A stretch of DNA of 64,000 nucleotides from Salinimicrobium sp963709775 (GCA_963709775.1 CAVPXS010000018.1:310001-374000), one strand, 5' to 3'. Shown: positions 36,506 to 46,053, counted from the stretch's first letter. Notes: generated by a model from the sequence alone, not told the origin. Translations and numbers: made by a program.

Positions 36506-37249
36506 CTACTTCTCCGCTGCCCAAAGTATCCCTTTAATAATGTGTTCTAAAAACAGGGGTTCCTTATAGGCTTCATTAGTGTGACCGCCACCGGTGTAGA
36601 AAGCTCTGCCGCCATCGTACTCATGATACCAGGCAATGGGATGATAATTTCCGTTCTCTCCACCTTCGTAAGATTGTTCGTCCAGAGTAGCAAGAACCCG
36701 GATCCCGGGATTTAAATTCTTGTAGTTATACCACTCGTCCTCGCGCTCCCATATCTTTGGCAGGTGAGATGTAGAAGGATGGCTTTGATTTACAACATGA
36801 ACTTCTGCTTTTTGAATATGAGGATGAGATTTGAAGTAGCCACCTACCAATTTGCCATACCAGGGCCATTCATATTCGGTGTCGGCTGCGGAATGAATTC
36901 CAACAAAGCCGCCGCCAGCCCGAATGTACTCTTCAAAGGCTGTTTGCTGAGGGATATTGAGAACATCTCCTGTAGTGTTTAAAAAAATCACAGCATCATA
37001 TTCCTTCAGGTTTTCAGGAGTAAAATAATGAGAATCACTGGTAGTATCAACCTGAAACCCCGCTTCTCCTCCTAATTTAATTAGCGCCGCCTTTCCAGCG
37101 GGAATGGATTGATGTACAAAACCCTGCGTTTTGGTGAACACCAGAATTTTATCTTTCTGCCCAGATTTTCCCGATCCCAGCAGCACCAAAGCCATTGCTC
37201 CAAAAAAGATAATTAAAATGCTATTTTTAAGAGGTTTAATTTGTGGCAT
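36506..37249 (-). CDS. ThuA-like domain protein, exported
   Basis: ThuA-like (class I glutamine amidotransferase-like) domain, 247 residues, with an N-terminal hydrophobic segment (ILIIFFGAMALVLLGSG) that suggests export or membrane anchoring. Seen: ILVFTKTQGFVHQSIPAG, DAVIFLNTTGDVLN, GGGFVGIHSAADTEYEWPWYG, and the C-terminal WYHEYDGGRAFYTGGGHT. Members occur in trehalose and other sugar metabolism loci; no sugar genes lie nearby here, so the role is unknown. Single gene. Confidence 0.88.
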   Translation of the reverse strand: MPQIKPLKNSILIIFFGAMALVLLGSGKSGQKDKILVFTKTQGFVHQSIPAGKAALIKLGGEAGFQVDTTSDSHYFTPENLKEYDAVIFLNTTGDVLNIPQQTAFEEYIRAGGGFVGIHSAADTEYEWPWYGKLVGGYFKSHPHIQKAEVHVVNQSHPSTSHLPKIWEREDEWYNYKNLNPGIRVLATLDEQSYEGGENGNYHPIAWYHEYDGGRAFYTGGGHTNEAYKEPLFLEHIIKGILWAAEK

Positions 37250-37372
37250 ATTTTAAATCCAGATGTTTTTGTAAAGCTATGAAAGATCTAATTATTAAAT
37301 CTTCATGAAATTTTTCTTTTGGGGTTAATCTGTGAATTTAATTCACGCTACACGGGGAGTGAGCAATAAAAA

Positions 37373-37403
37373 TAACCCCTGGAACTTTTAGTTGCAGGGG
37401 TTA
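37373..37403. terminator. Hairpin between two minus-strand genes (probable terminator)
   Basis: TAACCCCTG and CAGGGGTTA pair across a 13-nt loop between the S9 peptidase and ThuA genes. Serves the ThuA transcript or is a structured spacer; T-runs are short. Confidence 0.5.
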
Positions 37404-37433
37404 ATTAAAGATCTTCAGTAAATAACGGCACTT

Positions 37434-39422
37434 TTATTTAGTCCCGGGGCTAACTTCTGCCTTTGGTATTTCCTGGTTGCCCTCTTTTAAATATGTGTCG
37501 AACCAGCGCATCATTCGAAGGCTGTAATCATATCGCGCAGTTGATTTTCTATTTCCATGGCCTTCCCCTGGATATAAAACCAGTCTCACCGGAGTTTCTG
37601 TTCTGGTTTTAATATGGCGGTAAAGTTCATATGACTGTCCCGGGTCAACTCGAGTGTCTTCCTTTCCGTGAAGGATCAACAACGGAGTATTGGCCTGATC
37701 TGCATAGAAAATCGGGCTTCTTTCCAGAAAGAACTTGTAATCATCCCAAATCCTTTTTCGGCTGTGCACAAGGAACATTTCTTCAGGAATATCACTTGTT
37801 CCCCACTTTGAAATATTGTTGCTGATACCTACAGACATAACTCCTGCAGCAAACCTGTCGGTATGCCGGGTGGCCATCCATGCTGTGGCGTAACCGCCAT
37901 AAGATCCACCGGTCACTCCCACGCGGTCTCTGTCCACATTTTTGTTTTCCACCAGGTAATCTACACCGTCTATGATATCGTCAAATTCCTTTCCGCCGGG
38001 ATCTCCCTGGCTTGACATAGCAAACTCCACTCCGCGACCGGTGCTTCCGCGGTAATTAGGGTAAAATACGGCGTATCCTTCCCCGGCACCCATTTGCCCC
38101 GGCATGCTGTATGCCGTTAACCAGCCGTTATCGTAATGAGCTTCGGGCCCACCGTGTACCACTGTAATTAAAGGGGTTTTGCCTTGACCTGAAACAGGGT
38201 GAATAAGAATACCCTCGATTTCCATTCCGTCGGCAGCTTTGTAGGTGATCACTTCCTGCTTTCCTAATTTTTCCTGTTCCAGCCATGGATTGGAATTAGT
38301 AACACGATTTGCAGTGGAAGCTTTCGGGTTTAAAAGGAAAAGTTCTCCCGGGTGCTGCGCTGTGTTTCCAACAAAAGATATCGCACCATTATCGGCCACA
38401 GAGAAACCGGAAATACTAATGTTATCATCCCTGTACATCTTATTCATTTTTCCGTCGAGAGTCAGAGTTCCTATGCTGCTGTAAACACCTTCACTGGCAA
38501 GATAGGTGAGTGTTTTATTGTCTTTCCATGCCAGGTCATCAAATTTCCCCGGGTAATCGGCCTGTAGAATTTTTGGACTACCTCCGGTTGCCTCAGCTAT
38601 AAAAACTCGGCCATCAACCGGGTCATGTTGATCCTGTCCTGCTATGAATCCGATCCTTTTTCCGTCGGGGCTCCATTGCATTGGGCCTAACTTCGCCTTG
38701 TGGTCTACCTGTGCAGTAACGTTTAACGAATTTGCATCGACTACATAGATTTTTTGTCCGGTGTAAAAATCATCTACCAAAGAGGAAGGAGCAGCACTAA
38801 CTGCTATTTTTGAGCCGTCGGGACTCCACGCTACTGCGGTGGTATGTCCCTGTACCTGCAGGGAGCGGGGAGAGGGGCTGCTTATATCTGTAACGTAGGC
38901 AACTGAATTGTCGAGACCTTCTTCATAGATCTCCGGCTCATACGGAAGTTCGGAATCCTGCTTTTCTTTTGGTTCTTTTGAAATGAAAATGATCTTATTA
39001 CCATCAGGATCCCAGTCATAGGAGCTAATAGAATTTTTGAATTCATACAGCTTTTGAGCTTCTCCGCCGTTCATTCCTATTTCGTAAAGAGAAGTGAATT
39101 TGTCTTTGTCTTTTTTAGCGGTGAAGCTAATGCTGTTATGTCCCGGTCTAAATTTCACATTGGAAACGCTGTAGCCGGTAATAAATGGCCTGGTGGAATT
39201 GCTAGCCTTGTCGTAGACATAAAGGTGGACATTGGCCGGTGCATTTTCCTCCTGGGGTGCCATAGGCTTAAGGTGCTGGTAAATGACCTTTTCCCCGTTT
39301 TCGGAGATCACGGTATTGATGATAAATTCCATTTTTGCAACATCCTGCGGGGTGAGCACATTTTGCTGTGCAAACACGGCGTTGCAAATAAGAAACATGA
39401 GTAATGTAAGGGATCTTTTCAT
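37434..39422 (-). CDS. S9 family peptidase (prolyl oligopeptidase/acylaminoacyl type)
   Basis: Exported serine oligopeptidase of 662 residues. Sec signal MKRSLTLLMFLICNAVFAQQ; then a beta-propeller of PD40-like repeats (WDPDGNKIIFISKEP, WSPDGSKIAVSA, WSPDGKRIGFIAG); then an alpha/beta-hydrolase domain with VHGGPEAHYDNGW, the nucleophile in GVTGGSYGGYATAW, the Asp in HGKEDTRVD and the His in PGEGHGN. All three catalytic residues are present. Likely periplasmic peptide degradation. Not in an obvious operon. Confidence 0.94.
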   Translation of the reverse strand: MKRSLTLLMFLICNAVFAQQNVLTPQDVAKMEFIINTVISENGEKVIYQHLKPMAPQEENAPANVHLYVYDKASNSTRPFITGYSVSNVKFRPGHNSISFTAKKDKDKFTSLYEIGMNGGEAQKLYEFKNSISSYDWDPDGNKIIFISKEPKEKQDSELPYEPEIYEEGLDNSVAYVTDISSPSPRSLQVQGHTTAVAWSPDGSKIAVSAAPSSLVDDFYTGQKIYVVDANSLNVTAQVDHKAKLGPMQWSPDGKRIGFIAGQDQHDPVDGRVFIAEATGGSPKILQADYPGKFDDLAWKDNKTLTYLASEGVYSSIGTLTLDGKMNKMYRDDNISISGFSVADNGAISFVGNTAQHPGELFLLNPKASTANRVTNSNPWLEQEKLGKQEVITYKAADGMEIEGILIHPVSGQGKTPLITVVHGGPEAHYDNGWLTAYSMPGQMGAGEGYAVFYPNYRGSTGRGVEFAMSSQGDPGGKEFDDIIDGVDYLVENKNVDRDRVGVTGGSYGGYATAWMATRHTDRFAAGVMSVGISNNISKWGTSDIPEEMFLVHSRKRIWDDYKFFLERSPIFYADQANTPLLILHGKEDTRVDPGQSYELYRHIKTRTETPVRLVLYPGEGHGNRKSTARYDYSLRMMRWFDTYLKEGNQEIPKAEVSPGTK

Positions 39423-39574
39423 TGCTGTTATTGAATTATAGTTAAACCTGATTTTCGCACCTTAAGATACGGGAAAATGAGCATTTGCCCAAGTCCACAT
39501 TTTCAGCTTTTACCACCTGGTACTGCGCTGAAGAAAAAGGCTGTTTCCTCATTCCTTCTGAAGGAATCAAAACA

Positions 39575-40760
39575 TCAGGTTGAAATTCTTTTAACGAAGC
39601 GTCGCTTCCAGATAAAGTACCTTAAGATAATGTAAACTGGAGCGGCAATAAAACCAAGAGCTATCCCGAAGATAAAAAACAGAAAGGTGAGAATTTTTAT
39701 AAAGATCTTCGTGAGGAAAGATTTACCCTTGGGGATATACCGCCGGTAAGGTGTGAAAAGATATACATTGGCGAGTACGGCACTTATTACAAAACCAATT
39801 ATAGGAATAAACCCCAGGAGAAAAGATACTCCGGCGAGTTTATAGAATTTCCTGTCCTGGTAACTAATATATTCTTTTGGGGTTGGAGAATCAAACAATG
39901 TGGAACCGCAGAGATCGCACTGCTGAAATAAATCTGTGCTTTTCAACTTATTCCCACAGTCTGGACATTTGCGGTGAGAGGCAAGGTGGAGCCGGTGTTT
40001 TTCAAGGTTAGACACCAATTCCTTTTTACGCTGCCCAAAAATGCCTATTTGGTGTACCTCCGGCTGCGGAGCTTTGCAATTATAGCATTTTACAGCGAAG
40101 GGCAGGTTCATTTTTCCGCAGTTGGGGCAGGCGAGTTTTTGCTGTTCCAGTTTGCGTTCTGTTCTTTTCTTCAGAAGAATAAAAAAGCCTATGGCCGCTG
40201 CATAAACTGCAACCATTATCAAGCCCGAGCCAGATAAGTAGCAGAAATCCGAAGATGACCAGGCTGTCCTCCAGCCAACTGCTTATTTTACTAATGTAAA
40301 AGTTGTCATCCTCATCTACGTCTTCTAAAAAGCTAATAAAATCCCGTCTTAGTCCCGCCAGCCAATGCACTGCGAGAGTTCCAAAAAGCAGGAGGATCCA
40401 AAGGGGATCAAAGGCTGCCCATTGAACTTCTCCAAGCACTTCTACAGAGGCTTCGTCCAGTAAATTAAGATTGATGATAAAAAATATGAGCGGCTTGAGG
40501 TAGGTTTCTGCATCTTTCAGAAAATTTCTTATCTCGGTGCTTTTATCTCCCACGATCTCCAATAAACTCAAGCCTCCTAAAGTATACAAAACCCAGTCTT
40601 TAGTGATAAAAGAATCTGTTGCAGGGGAGACGATATCTCCCATTCCCGGGAAATATTGCGGATACCTGAGAAAAAGTGCTGCAAGAAAGGCGGGGAGGAA
40701 GGTTCTCATCGAGAACAGCGGAATCATACCTAAAATGCTGACAATTTGAACGAAAGTCAT
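39575..40760 (-). pseudogene. Membrane protein with DUF4126-like part and zinc ribbons, one extra base
   Basis: A frame from 40760 (MTFVQIVSILGMIPLFSMR) with several membrane helices resembles DUF4126 proteins (tentative). Its last helix SLVIFGFLLLIWLGL breaks at an extra C at + 40220 (context TATCAAG); the other frame continues IMVAVYAAAIGFFILLKK and then two zinc ribbons, CPNCGKMNLPFAVKCYNC and CPDCGNKLKSTDLFQQC, then two more hydrophobic segments. Deleting that base gives 394 residues with one uninterrupted helix across the join, so one gene is likely. Function unknown. The same sequence TATCAAG surrounds the trpA insertion. Confidence 0.65.
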
Positions 40761-40872
40761 GTAAATGGGTTTAGGGAAGAAAAGATAAAAAAAATTGAGC
40801 AGGAAAAGGAGAAGCAGTTAAAAGCCTGCTAATAGAAGTAGAAAATTGAACCTTAAATCTTCCCGTAAATTA

Positions 40873-40897
40873 GGTGTCAAAAAGGTGTTTTTTGAAG
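40873..40897 (+). repeat. Dispersed palindromic repeat, copy 7
   Basis: Flank GGTGTC, core AAAAAGGTGTTTTTTG, flank AAG. The centre is changed (GTG for TGG) but flank and spacing are kept. Between the zinc-ribbon and usp genes. Confidence 0.45.
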
Positions 40898-40954
40898 TTC
40901 TTTTTGGCGGGCTTTAAGTCCCTCCGGGCAACCGGAAGAAAACAGCATCTTACT

Positions 40955-41785
40955 TTAAAGATCGGCATTTATATTCATAAGAGGCAGGTCGAGATGATTC
41001 AGGATCTTTTCGGTAATGTTCCTTCTAAAGACCGGGTTGAGACCACTGCGGCCATGGGTGATGACGCTAACCAGGTCACACTCATAAGAGTTCACATAAG
41101 CATCTATTCCCCGTTCTTCATTATAGGCGTTTATAATTATCGGTTTAATCTGCATTTCAGAATAAGGAGCAGTGAAAAGCTCTAACTTTTTATTGACCCC
41201 TGTGGTTTCTTCAAAGAAATAAGGAGTGTTTATATAAAGGATCTGTACAGTGGCCCCAAGTTTTTTGGCCAAGTCCATGATCCTGTTGAAGCTCTCCCGG
41301 GATTTTTCCAAAAAGTCGGAGACGATTACCCATTTTTGAGGCAAATCGGGGTTAGCACCCAAATTCATGGCAATAACGGGAACCGGGGATTTGTGGAGCA
41401 CCCTCAGGGTATTTGTGCCGGCTGTTTTATTCTTGCCTTTTTCGCCGTGAGTTCCTATCAACACCATGCAATAATTCTTCTCGTTGATATACCTGTAGAT
41501 TTCTTCCATCCCTGCATCAAAGACCAAAGAAGTATGGGCTTCAACATCCATATCGTGAGCCTTTCTTTCCAGGCTGAACATTTTATCTTTAGCGTCCCCA
41601 ATGGCAGCTTTGGTTTCGGGATAAAGATTCTCCTTCTCGAGAGGAAGCTTTCTCCAATCGACCGGGGTTGAAACCAGGTGCAAAAAAGTTATCCCGGTTT
41701 TAAGTTTTCCGGCGATCGCTAAACCAATATCTGATGCAAGATTTGCGGTTTCAGAAAAATCTGTAAGTACAAGAACATTTTTCAT
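40955..41785 (-). CDS. Universal stress protein, tandem UspA domains
   Basis: 276 residues with two UspA-type domains. The first begins MKNVLVLTDFSETANLA and has the ATP-binding-type loop GTHGEKGKNKTAGTNTLR; the second begins WVIVSDFLEKSRESFNR and ends ITHGRSGLNPVFRRN. Cytoplasmic stress-survival proteins of unclear mechanism; tandem Usp proteins are often induced by low oxygen or energy stress. An FNR-like inverted repeat lies 46-61 bases ahead of the ATG at a spacing suited to activation. Single gene. Confidence 0.92.
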   Translation of the reverse strand: MKNVLVLTDFSETANLASDIGLAIAGKLKTGITFLHLVSTPVDWRKLPLEKENLYPETKAAIGDAKDKMFSLERKAHDMDVEAHTSLVFDAGMEEIYRYINEKNYCMVLIGTHGEKGKNKTAGTNTLRVLHKSPVPVIAMNLGANPDLPQKWVIVSDFLEKSRESFNRIMDLAKKLGATVQILYINTPYFFEETTGVNKKLELFTAPYSEMQIKPIIINAYNEERGIDAYVNSYECDLVSVITHGRSGLNPVFRRNITEKILNHLDLPLMNINADL

Positions 41786-41830
41786 AGCCAGGAGTTTTAT
41801 CTAAAAATATTTAATTATTGGCTATGCGGA

Positions 41831-41846
41831 AATGACTTTTGTCATT
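41831..41846 (-). promoter_or_regulatory. CRP/FNR-like operator ahead of the usp gene
   Basis: AATGAC-TTTT-GTCATT, a perfect inverted repeat with four central bases, upstream of the usp start at 41785. A TATTTTTA box near 41803-41810 would put its centre near -41, the usual class II activator position. Matches the site at 30803. Confidence 0.5.
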
Positions 41847-41963
41847 CTTGGTAATTAATTCAGTATAAGAGATCTAGCAGTAGAATTTATCTGAACTACT
41901 TCCTGGTTTCAGAGTTTTTTAAAAGCTGAAGAAATTGAATTCGGGCGGATCATAAATGAATCC

Positions 41964-43028
41964 TTACTGATTTGAATTCGGGAAAATAACCTTTTCAGGA
42001 TGTTTTTTCAGTTCTTTCATGATGTGCGTGAACAACAATGATTTGGTGGGGCCTGAATTTTTTGGCTCAACCAGGAACCTTACAGTTACTTCGATCCAGG
42101 TATTGTTGTTAGCTGTGAATATTACTGAAGGTTTCTCTTTAATTTCCAGCTCCTGGATCATTGAATCGGCAAGAATGGTTTTAAGCCTTTTTACCCTTCT
42201 CATCATTGCTTCTCCCAATTCTTTTTCGGCAATTTCTGTTACTAAAAGGGAGATGAAATCGAAATCACTGTCATAGGAAACATAAAATTTTACTTCGTTC
42301 CATATAAAAGGAAAAAGCGGCCAGGAATAATTAACTACATATTCACTAAAGATTCGGGAATTGGCATATTTGATTATTCTTCCGCTGGGATGATCCCCCG
42401 ATAAATAGTCCCCACGAAACTCCCACAAAGTGGTGTCAAAATATCCTACATTCATCACATCGCCGTAAACAGTACCTATTTTTATCCTGTCCCCAACTTC
42501 ATAAGGCTTCCGAAGAAGAAGGTAAACCCATCCAAAAAGACTGGTGAGGGGATTTTGAAGTGCCAAACCCAGAATTAACGAGATCACCCCAAAGGAGACC
42601 AGGGTCGCATACCAATTTGAAAACACCAGAGATATGACAATAAGGACAATAAGAAAGAAGCTGACAAAGTTGATGAGGCTTCTAAAATTATATGCGCTGG
42701 CCTTATCATCTATTTTTCTTTTTAAGATCTTCCGCAGAAGACTGTTCAAAAAGAGTACAGTCGTGATCAATACCGATCCTAAAATAAGTTTTTTGGCTAT
42801 TGGGAGATAAGCTTCAGAAACTGGCAGGTTGCCCGATTCCAGCAAAAAATAGAGTAGACCTGCTACTACAATGATAAGGGCCGTGTAACCCACAAGAAGA
42901 AGGATTTCTCTCCTTGCACTGGGAAAGGTCTTCTTTGACTTATCGGTCTCTAAAAGGGCTTTTTTTACATTCTCTTCTTCAAGGATCTTTTTTATTTCTT
43001 CCTCTTCCGTTCTTTTGTCGGCATTCAT
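41964..43028 (-). CDS. Mechanosensitive ion channel, MscS family (short form)
   Basis: 354 residues: a charged N-terminal region (KRTEEEEIKKILEEENVKKAL), four membrane helices from about residue 45 to 160, the pore helix region GVISLILGLALQNPLTSLFGW, then the beta domain KPYEVGDRIKIGTVYGDV with an insert near SGDHPSGRIIKYANSR, and a C-terminal alpha-beta domain. The insert after the beta domain is longer than in E. coli MscS. Sits next to the usp gene in the same orientation but 178 bases upstream of it, so a shared transcript is uncertain. Confidence 0.9.
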   Translation of the reverse strand: MNADKRTEEEEIKKILEEENVKKALLETDKSKKTFPSARREILLLVGYTALIIVVAGLLYFLLESGNLPVSEAYLPIAKKLILGSVLITTVLFLNSLLRKILKRKIDDKASAYNFRSLINFVSFFLIVLIVISLVFSNWYATLVSFGVISLILGLALQNPLTSLFGWVYLLLRKPYEVGDRIKIGTVYGDVMNVGYFDTTLWEFRGDYLSGDHPSGRIIKYANSRIFSEYVVNYSWPLFPFIWNEVKFYVSYDSDFDFISLLVTEIAEKELGEAMMRRVKRLKTILADSMIQELEIKEKPSVIFTANNNTWIEVTVRFLVEPKNSGPTKSLLFTHIMKELKKHPEKVIFPNSNQ

Positions 43029-43196
43029 TTTTAATCTTCTTTTTAGACCGTAAATAATTGTGCTCCGGTTAAATTAAAGAAAATATTGTTGCAAGTTCTT
43101 TAAGGAAGGTTAAACCACGGGAAGATTTGGTTCCAACAGGTTTTTAAGGATGGCAGGTTGTTCCTTAATTGGAATGGCCGCTATGACCAAAATGAT

Positions 43197-43883
43197 CTAT
43201 AACGAAAGAGACACCCCGGTCATAATAAAAAATTCATGGGCGAGGTCAACAGCATAGTTTTCCATCCTGTATTCGAAAGACAAATCAAGTGTAAGGTCCT
43301 TAAAAGAACTGTTTTCAATACCCAGAGAAAATCTTTGCTCAGCTTCAGGTTTTTGGTGGGCAGAAACGGCATATAAAGCTTCTGTGGATATTCCCAGGGA
43401 AAAAGCTTCGCTCATGGCATAGGAAGATGCCAGTTCATATCTAAGTCGGTGAGTCAAATGTTCTCTAAACCTTTGTTCCAGCCGAAACCTGTGCGAGAGG
43501 GGCAGATAAGAATTAACGGGATCGATCTTTACCTGTTCCATAATTCGGAATTCATCTACTTCAGAAGAATCAAAAAGTTCTTTAAAACGGTACCTCAGGC
43601 CAAGACTTAATACGAGTGACTTGCGCTCGCGGTAATTAGTGAAATGGTTTATTTCCAGATGTTCATTGCGGGAACCGGAAATTTTTTGCCCGTCCAGTCT
43701 CTCCTGTAGTAATCCCCGGTATCCTGCACTAATATCCATGGACCACCCGGTATTTACAGGCAGAGAAACTTCGAATTCATGATCGTAAAAGTAGGATTGG
43801 GGATTTTGAGAAAAAGCCTGGTTTATGCTCATCATGCTGAAGAGCATTAGAAATATAATTTTCTGCCTGGAACAAGATGCCAT
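43197..43883 (-). CDS. DUF2490 outer-membrane-type protein
   Basis: 228 residues with a signal peptide (MLFSMMSINQAFSQ). The family signature is visible as LSHRFRLEQRFREHLTHRLRYE and alternating amphipathic strands, typical of a small beta-barrel in the outer membrane. Function unknown. It follows the TVP38-type gene after 11 bases and is the last gene of the minus-strand series beginning with the response regulator, so it is probably co-expressed with those genes. Confidence 0.82.
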   Translation of the reverse strand: MASCSRQKIIFLMLFSMMSINQAFSQNPQSYFYDHEFEVSLPVNTGWSMDISAGYRGLLQERLDGQKISGSRNEHLEINHFTNYRERKSLVLSLGLRYRFKELFDSSEVDEFRIMEQVKIDPVNSYLPLSHRFRLEQRFREHLTHRLRYELASSYAMSEAFSLGISTEALYAVSAHQKPEAEQRFSLGIENSSFKDLTLDLSFEYRMENYAVDLAHEFFIMTGVSLSL

Positions 43884-43894
43884 AAATCCCTGGT

Positions 43895-44614
43895 TTAAGC
43901 TGTGCTTTTTGATGTTCTTTTTCTCTTATCCCAATATACATAGAGCCCAAACAAGATGAGGCTTACAATTGATCCCCATAACAACCCGGTTTTAAGGCCA
44001 TCTGTACTTTCTCCTATCACTGCAATAAAAAGGGTGAGGGGGGCAATTCCAGCTAAGGTGGCGGCAACGAATTTCCAATAGCCCATTTTCAGGATGCCGG
44101 CTACAAAGCTAATGGCATCATTTGAAAGAAAAGGGTTTAATCGGGTAACAATAACTGCCCAGAATCCATAGTCATCAATAAAATCCCCAATTTTCTTTTC
44201 GTTTTTATGACCTATGAGTTTTTCCACGATCAAAGGTCCAAAATACCTCCCGATAAAGTAACCTACAGAAGAGGCGGAAAACACAGCCACAAGAATAATT
44301 ATACTTCCAAAAATGGGTCCGTATGCCAGTACCGAAACTACCATGAGTGCAATTGTGGGAATGACAAGGAGAAACATTTGCAGGATCATTGCCAAAACAA
44401 GTACCACCGGACCAAACCATCCAAAGTTACCCACCCAGGCTTCAATTCTTTCGTTGTCATCGCTTGTAAGGACATTCCAGGCTTCAGTGAGAAAATCCTG
44501 AACCCCCGGAATAAAAAAGTAGGCGAGCACCAGGGAGACAACAATTAACGCCGAAATGTAAAGAGGGAGCTTACTTTGCTTTACCGAAGATGTTTCAATA
44601 GAATTATTTTCCAT
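43895..44614 (-). CDS. TVP38/TMEM64 (VTT domain) membrane protein
   Basis: 239 residues, five to six membrane segments. The VTT/SNARE-associated domain is marked by GYFIGRYFGPLIVEKLIGH and the following RLNPFLSNDAISFVAGIL. Such DedA-superfamily proteins are thought to move lipids or undecaprenyl carriers, but the function of this branch is not settled. It lies between the SdiA-like gene (80 bases) and the DUF2490 gene (11 bases) on the same strand. Confidence 0.88.
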   Translation of the reverse strand: MENNSIETSSVKQSKLPLYISALIVVSLVLAYFFIPGVQDFLTEAWNVLTSDDNERIEAWVGNFGWFGPVVLVLAMILQMFLLVIPTIALMVVSVLAYGPIFGSIIILVAVFSASSVGYFIGRYFGPLIVEKLIGHKNEKKIGDFIDDYGFWAVIVTRLNPFLSNDAISFVAGILKMGYWKFVAATLAGIAPLTLFIAVIGESTDGLKTGLLWGSIVSLILFGLYVYWDKRKRTSKSTA

Positions 44615-44694
44615 TCTTACTTTATGATTTTACTTTCTGAATAAGAAAATGCTACAGTTTCTACCTGCAGGATTTTCTTCTGATTAATTTTTAT

Positions 44695-45546
44695 TTATTT
44701 CCTGTTGAGAGAGACTCTCAGGATATTTGCGGGACCTTCTCCCGCTTCATTTGAAATGAACATATCTCCTTCGGAATTAAAAGTTAGACCCTCGGGGTTT
44801 GCAAAGTCTTTGGAACTGAAAATGAACAGTTCCTTGAGAGTTCCTTCTTTTTCAACAATTAAAAGCTTAGGCCTGGTGCCGTCAAGAATAAATAACTCAC
44901 CGGAATGTGGGTGGATATTTAAAGCTCCCGGCGAAAATTTATTTTTCAGCTTTCCATCTACCCGGTCAAAAAGGGGATTGGAAAGACTGATTTTAAACTC
45001 GGGCTTTTCACCTGAATCTTTTTTGTCGAGGTCAAAAGCATAGATCTCTTTTTCGTGTTGAGAATCTTTACGCTCTTTTACAGCCAGCAGGAGCCGATTA
45101 TTTACCGGGTCGGCACAAAGACCTTCAAAGTTGATCCCGGGCAGGGCATTAGCTTTAGTAACCTTCCTGTTGACCTGCGGGTCTGCACTCTCAAAATTTA
45201 GTACTTCGAAAATAACCCCGTCGCTCCGCAGAACATATGCGTCATCTTTTATTACGGCTATTCCTTCATAATCTCCGCCACCGCCGAATTCTATTTCATT
45301 TTCTATTTGGGAAGTTTGGAGATTATAAATAAAAATTATCCCATCCTCATCCTGGACGCAGGCAATGCGATCCTTTCCAAGCCATGCAATCCCCGACACT
45401 TCATCAAGAGCATCGGGTAAATCCCATTTTTGAAGGATCTCATAGTTCAGGTTTTTGTTTGAATTTTCTGAAGGCTTTTCCTTAAAGGAGAAAAAAGTCA
45501 GTACCCCCACGATTAACACTAGTATTCCAAAAATGATCTTTTTCAT
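44695..45546 (-). CDS. SdiA-regulated-type beta-propeller protein
   Basis: 283 residues with one N-terminal membrane anchor (KIIFGILVLIVGVLTFFSF) and a beta-propeller matching the SdiA-regulated family: ALDEVSGIAWLGKDRIACV, GGGGDYEGIAVIKDDAYVL, NFEGLCADPVNNRLLLAVK and LTFNSEGDMFISNEAGEG. Exported and anchored; probably binds something in the periplasm. Its start lies 7 bases after the PepSY-like gene, so the two are co-translated. The family name refers to E. coli quorum sensing but no such regulation is implied here. Confidence 0.85.
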   Translation of the reverse strand: MKKIIFGILVLIVGVLTFFSFKEKPSENSNKNLNYEILQKWDLPDALDEVSGIAWLGKDRIACVQDEDGIIFIYNLQTSQIENEIEFGGGGDYEGIAVIKDDAYVLRSDGVIFEVLNFESADPQVNRKVTKANALPGINFEGLCADPVNNRLLLAVKERKDSQHEKEIYAFDLDKKDSGEKPEFKISLSNPLFDRVDGKLKNKFSPGALNIHPHSGELFILDGTRPKLLIVEKEGTLKELFIFSSKDFANPEGLTFNSEGDMFISNEAGEGPANILRVSLNRK

Positions 45547-45553
45547 AACTTTT

Positions 45554-46000
45554 TTATTTCCAGTAAATCAGTGTGGTGTCGGTTTTTCCTGCTTCATTCA
45601 GGACCACCTCTTCATTTGAAAAAAACCGACTGACTTCTGCCTGATAGTAAGTTTCTTTCCCTGTTCTCACTACCTCAGGATCTTTAATGTCTTTTTCACC
45701 ATATTTCTGCTGAAGCGTCTCCTGTACTGCAGGAGGCAGGGCAGACCAGGGTATTTCCCACTTTCTCTTCAGTATGCTTCCGGAAGAATCAAACAGGGCC
45801 TTATGGTCATTATCCCCTATTTCAAATTCTACTTCATAGGTTTCTCCAACCTGGTTGAATTCCGCATCGGTGGCTTTGGGATATTCGGCCCAGAATTCAT
45901 TCAGCACAACAGAGGGTACTTCTGCATAGGGATAATCATCGTCGTCGCAGGACAACAACAAGCTGCTGAGAAGAATTAATAAGAGATGCCTACACTTCAC
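45554..46000 (-). CDS. PepSY-like periplasmic lipoprotein (DUF2874 type)
   Basis: 148 residues: lipoprotein signal LLLILLSSLLLSC, then acidic DDDDYPYAEVP and PepSY-like beta-alpha-beta repeats (YEVEFEIGDNDHKALFDSSG, YYQAEVSRFFSNEEVVLNEAG). Such proteins often lie beside two-component systems and are thought to modulate or be controlled by them. It starts 53 bases after the histidine-kinase gene and ends 7 bases before the SdiA-like gene, in one direction with both. A second PepSY-type protein lies on the other side of the regulator at 48100. Confidence 0.82.
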   Translation of the reverse strand: MKCRHLLLILLSSLLLSCDDDDYPYAEVPSVVLNEFWAEYPKATDAEFNQVGETYEVEFEIGDNDHKALFDSSGSILKRKWEIPWSALPPAVQETLQQKYGEKDIKDPEVVRTGKETYYQAEVSRFFSNEEVVLNEAGKTDTTLIYWK

Positions 46001-46053
46001 GCTTTTTTCTTTCCTGCTAAATTGGGAAAGGAAACTGGAAAGATTTGGGAACT

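Noticed and set aside
40874..41185. 103-codon plus-strand frame over the usp gene end
   Set aside because: It runs mostly antisense to the firmly identified usp gene, and its start is repeat copy 7.
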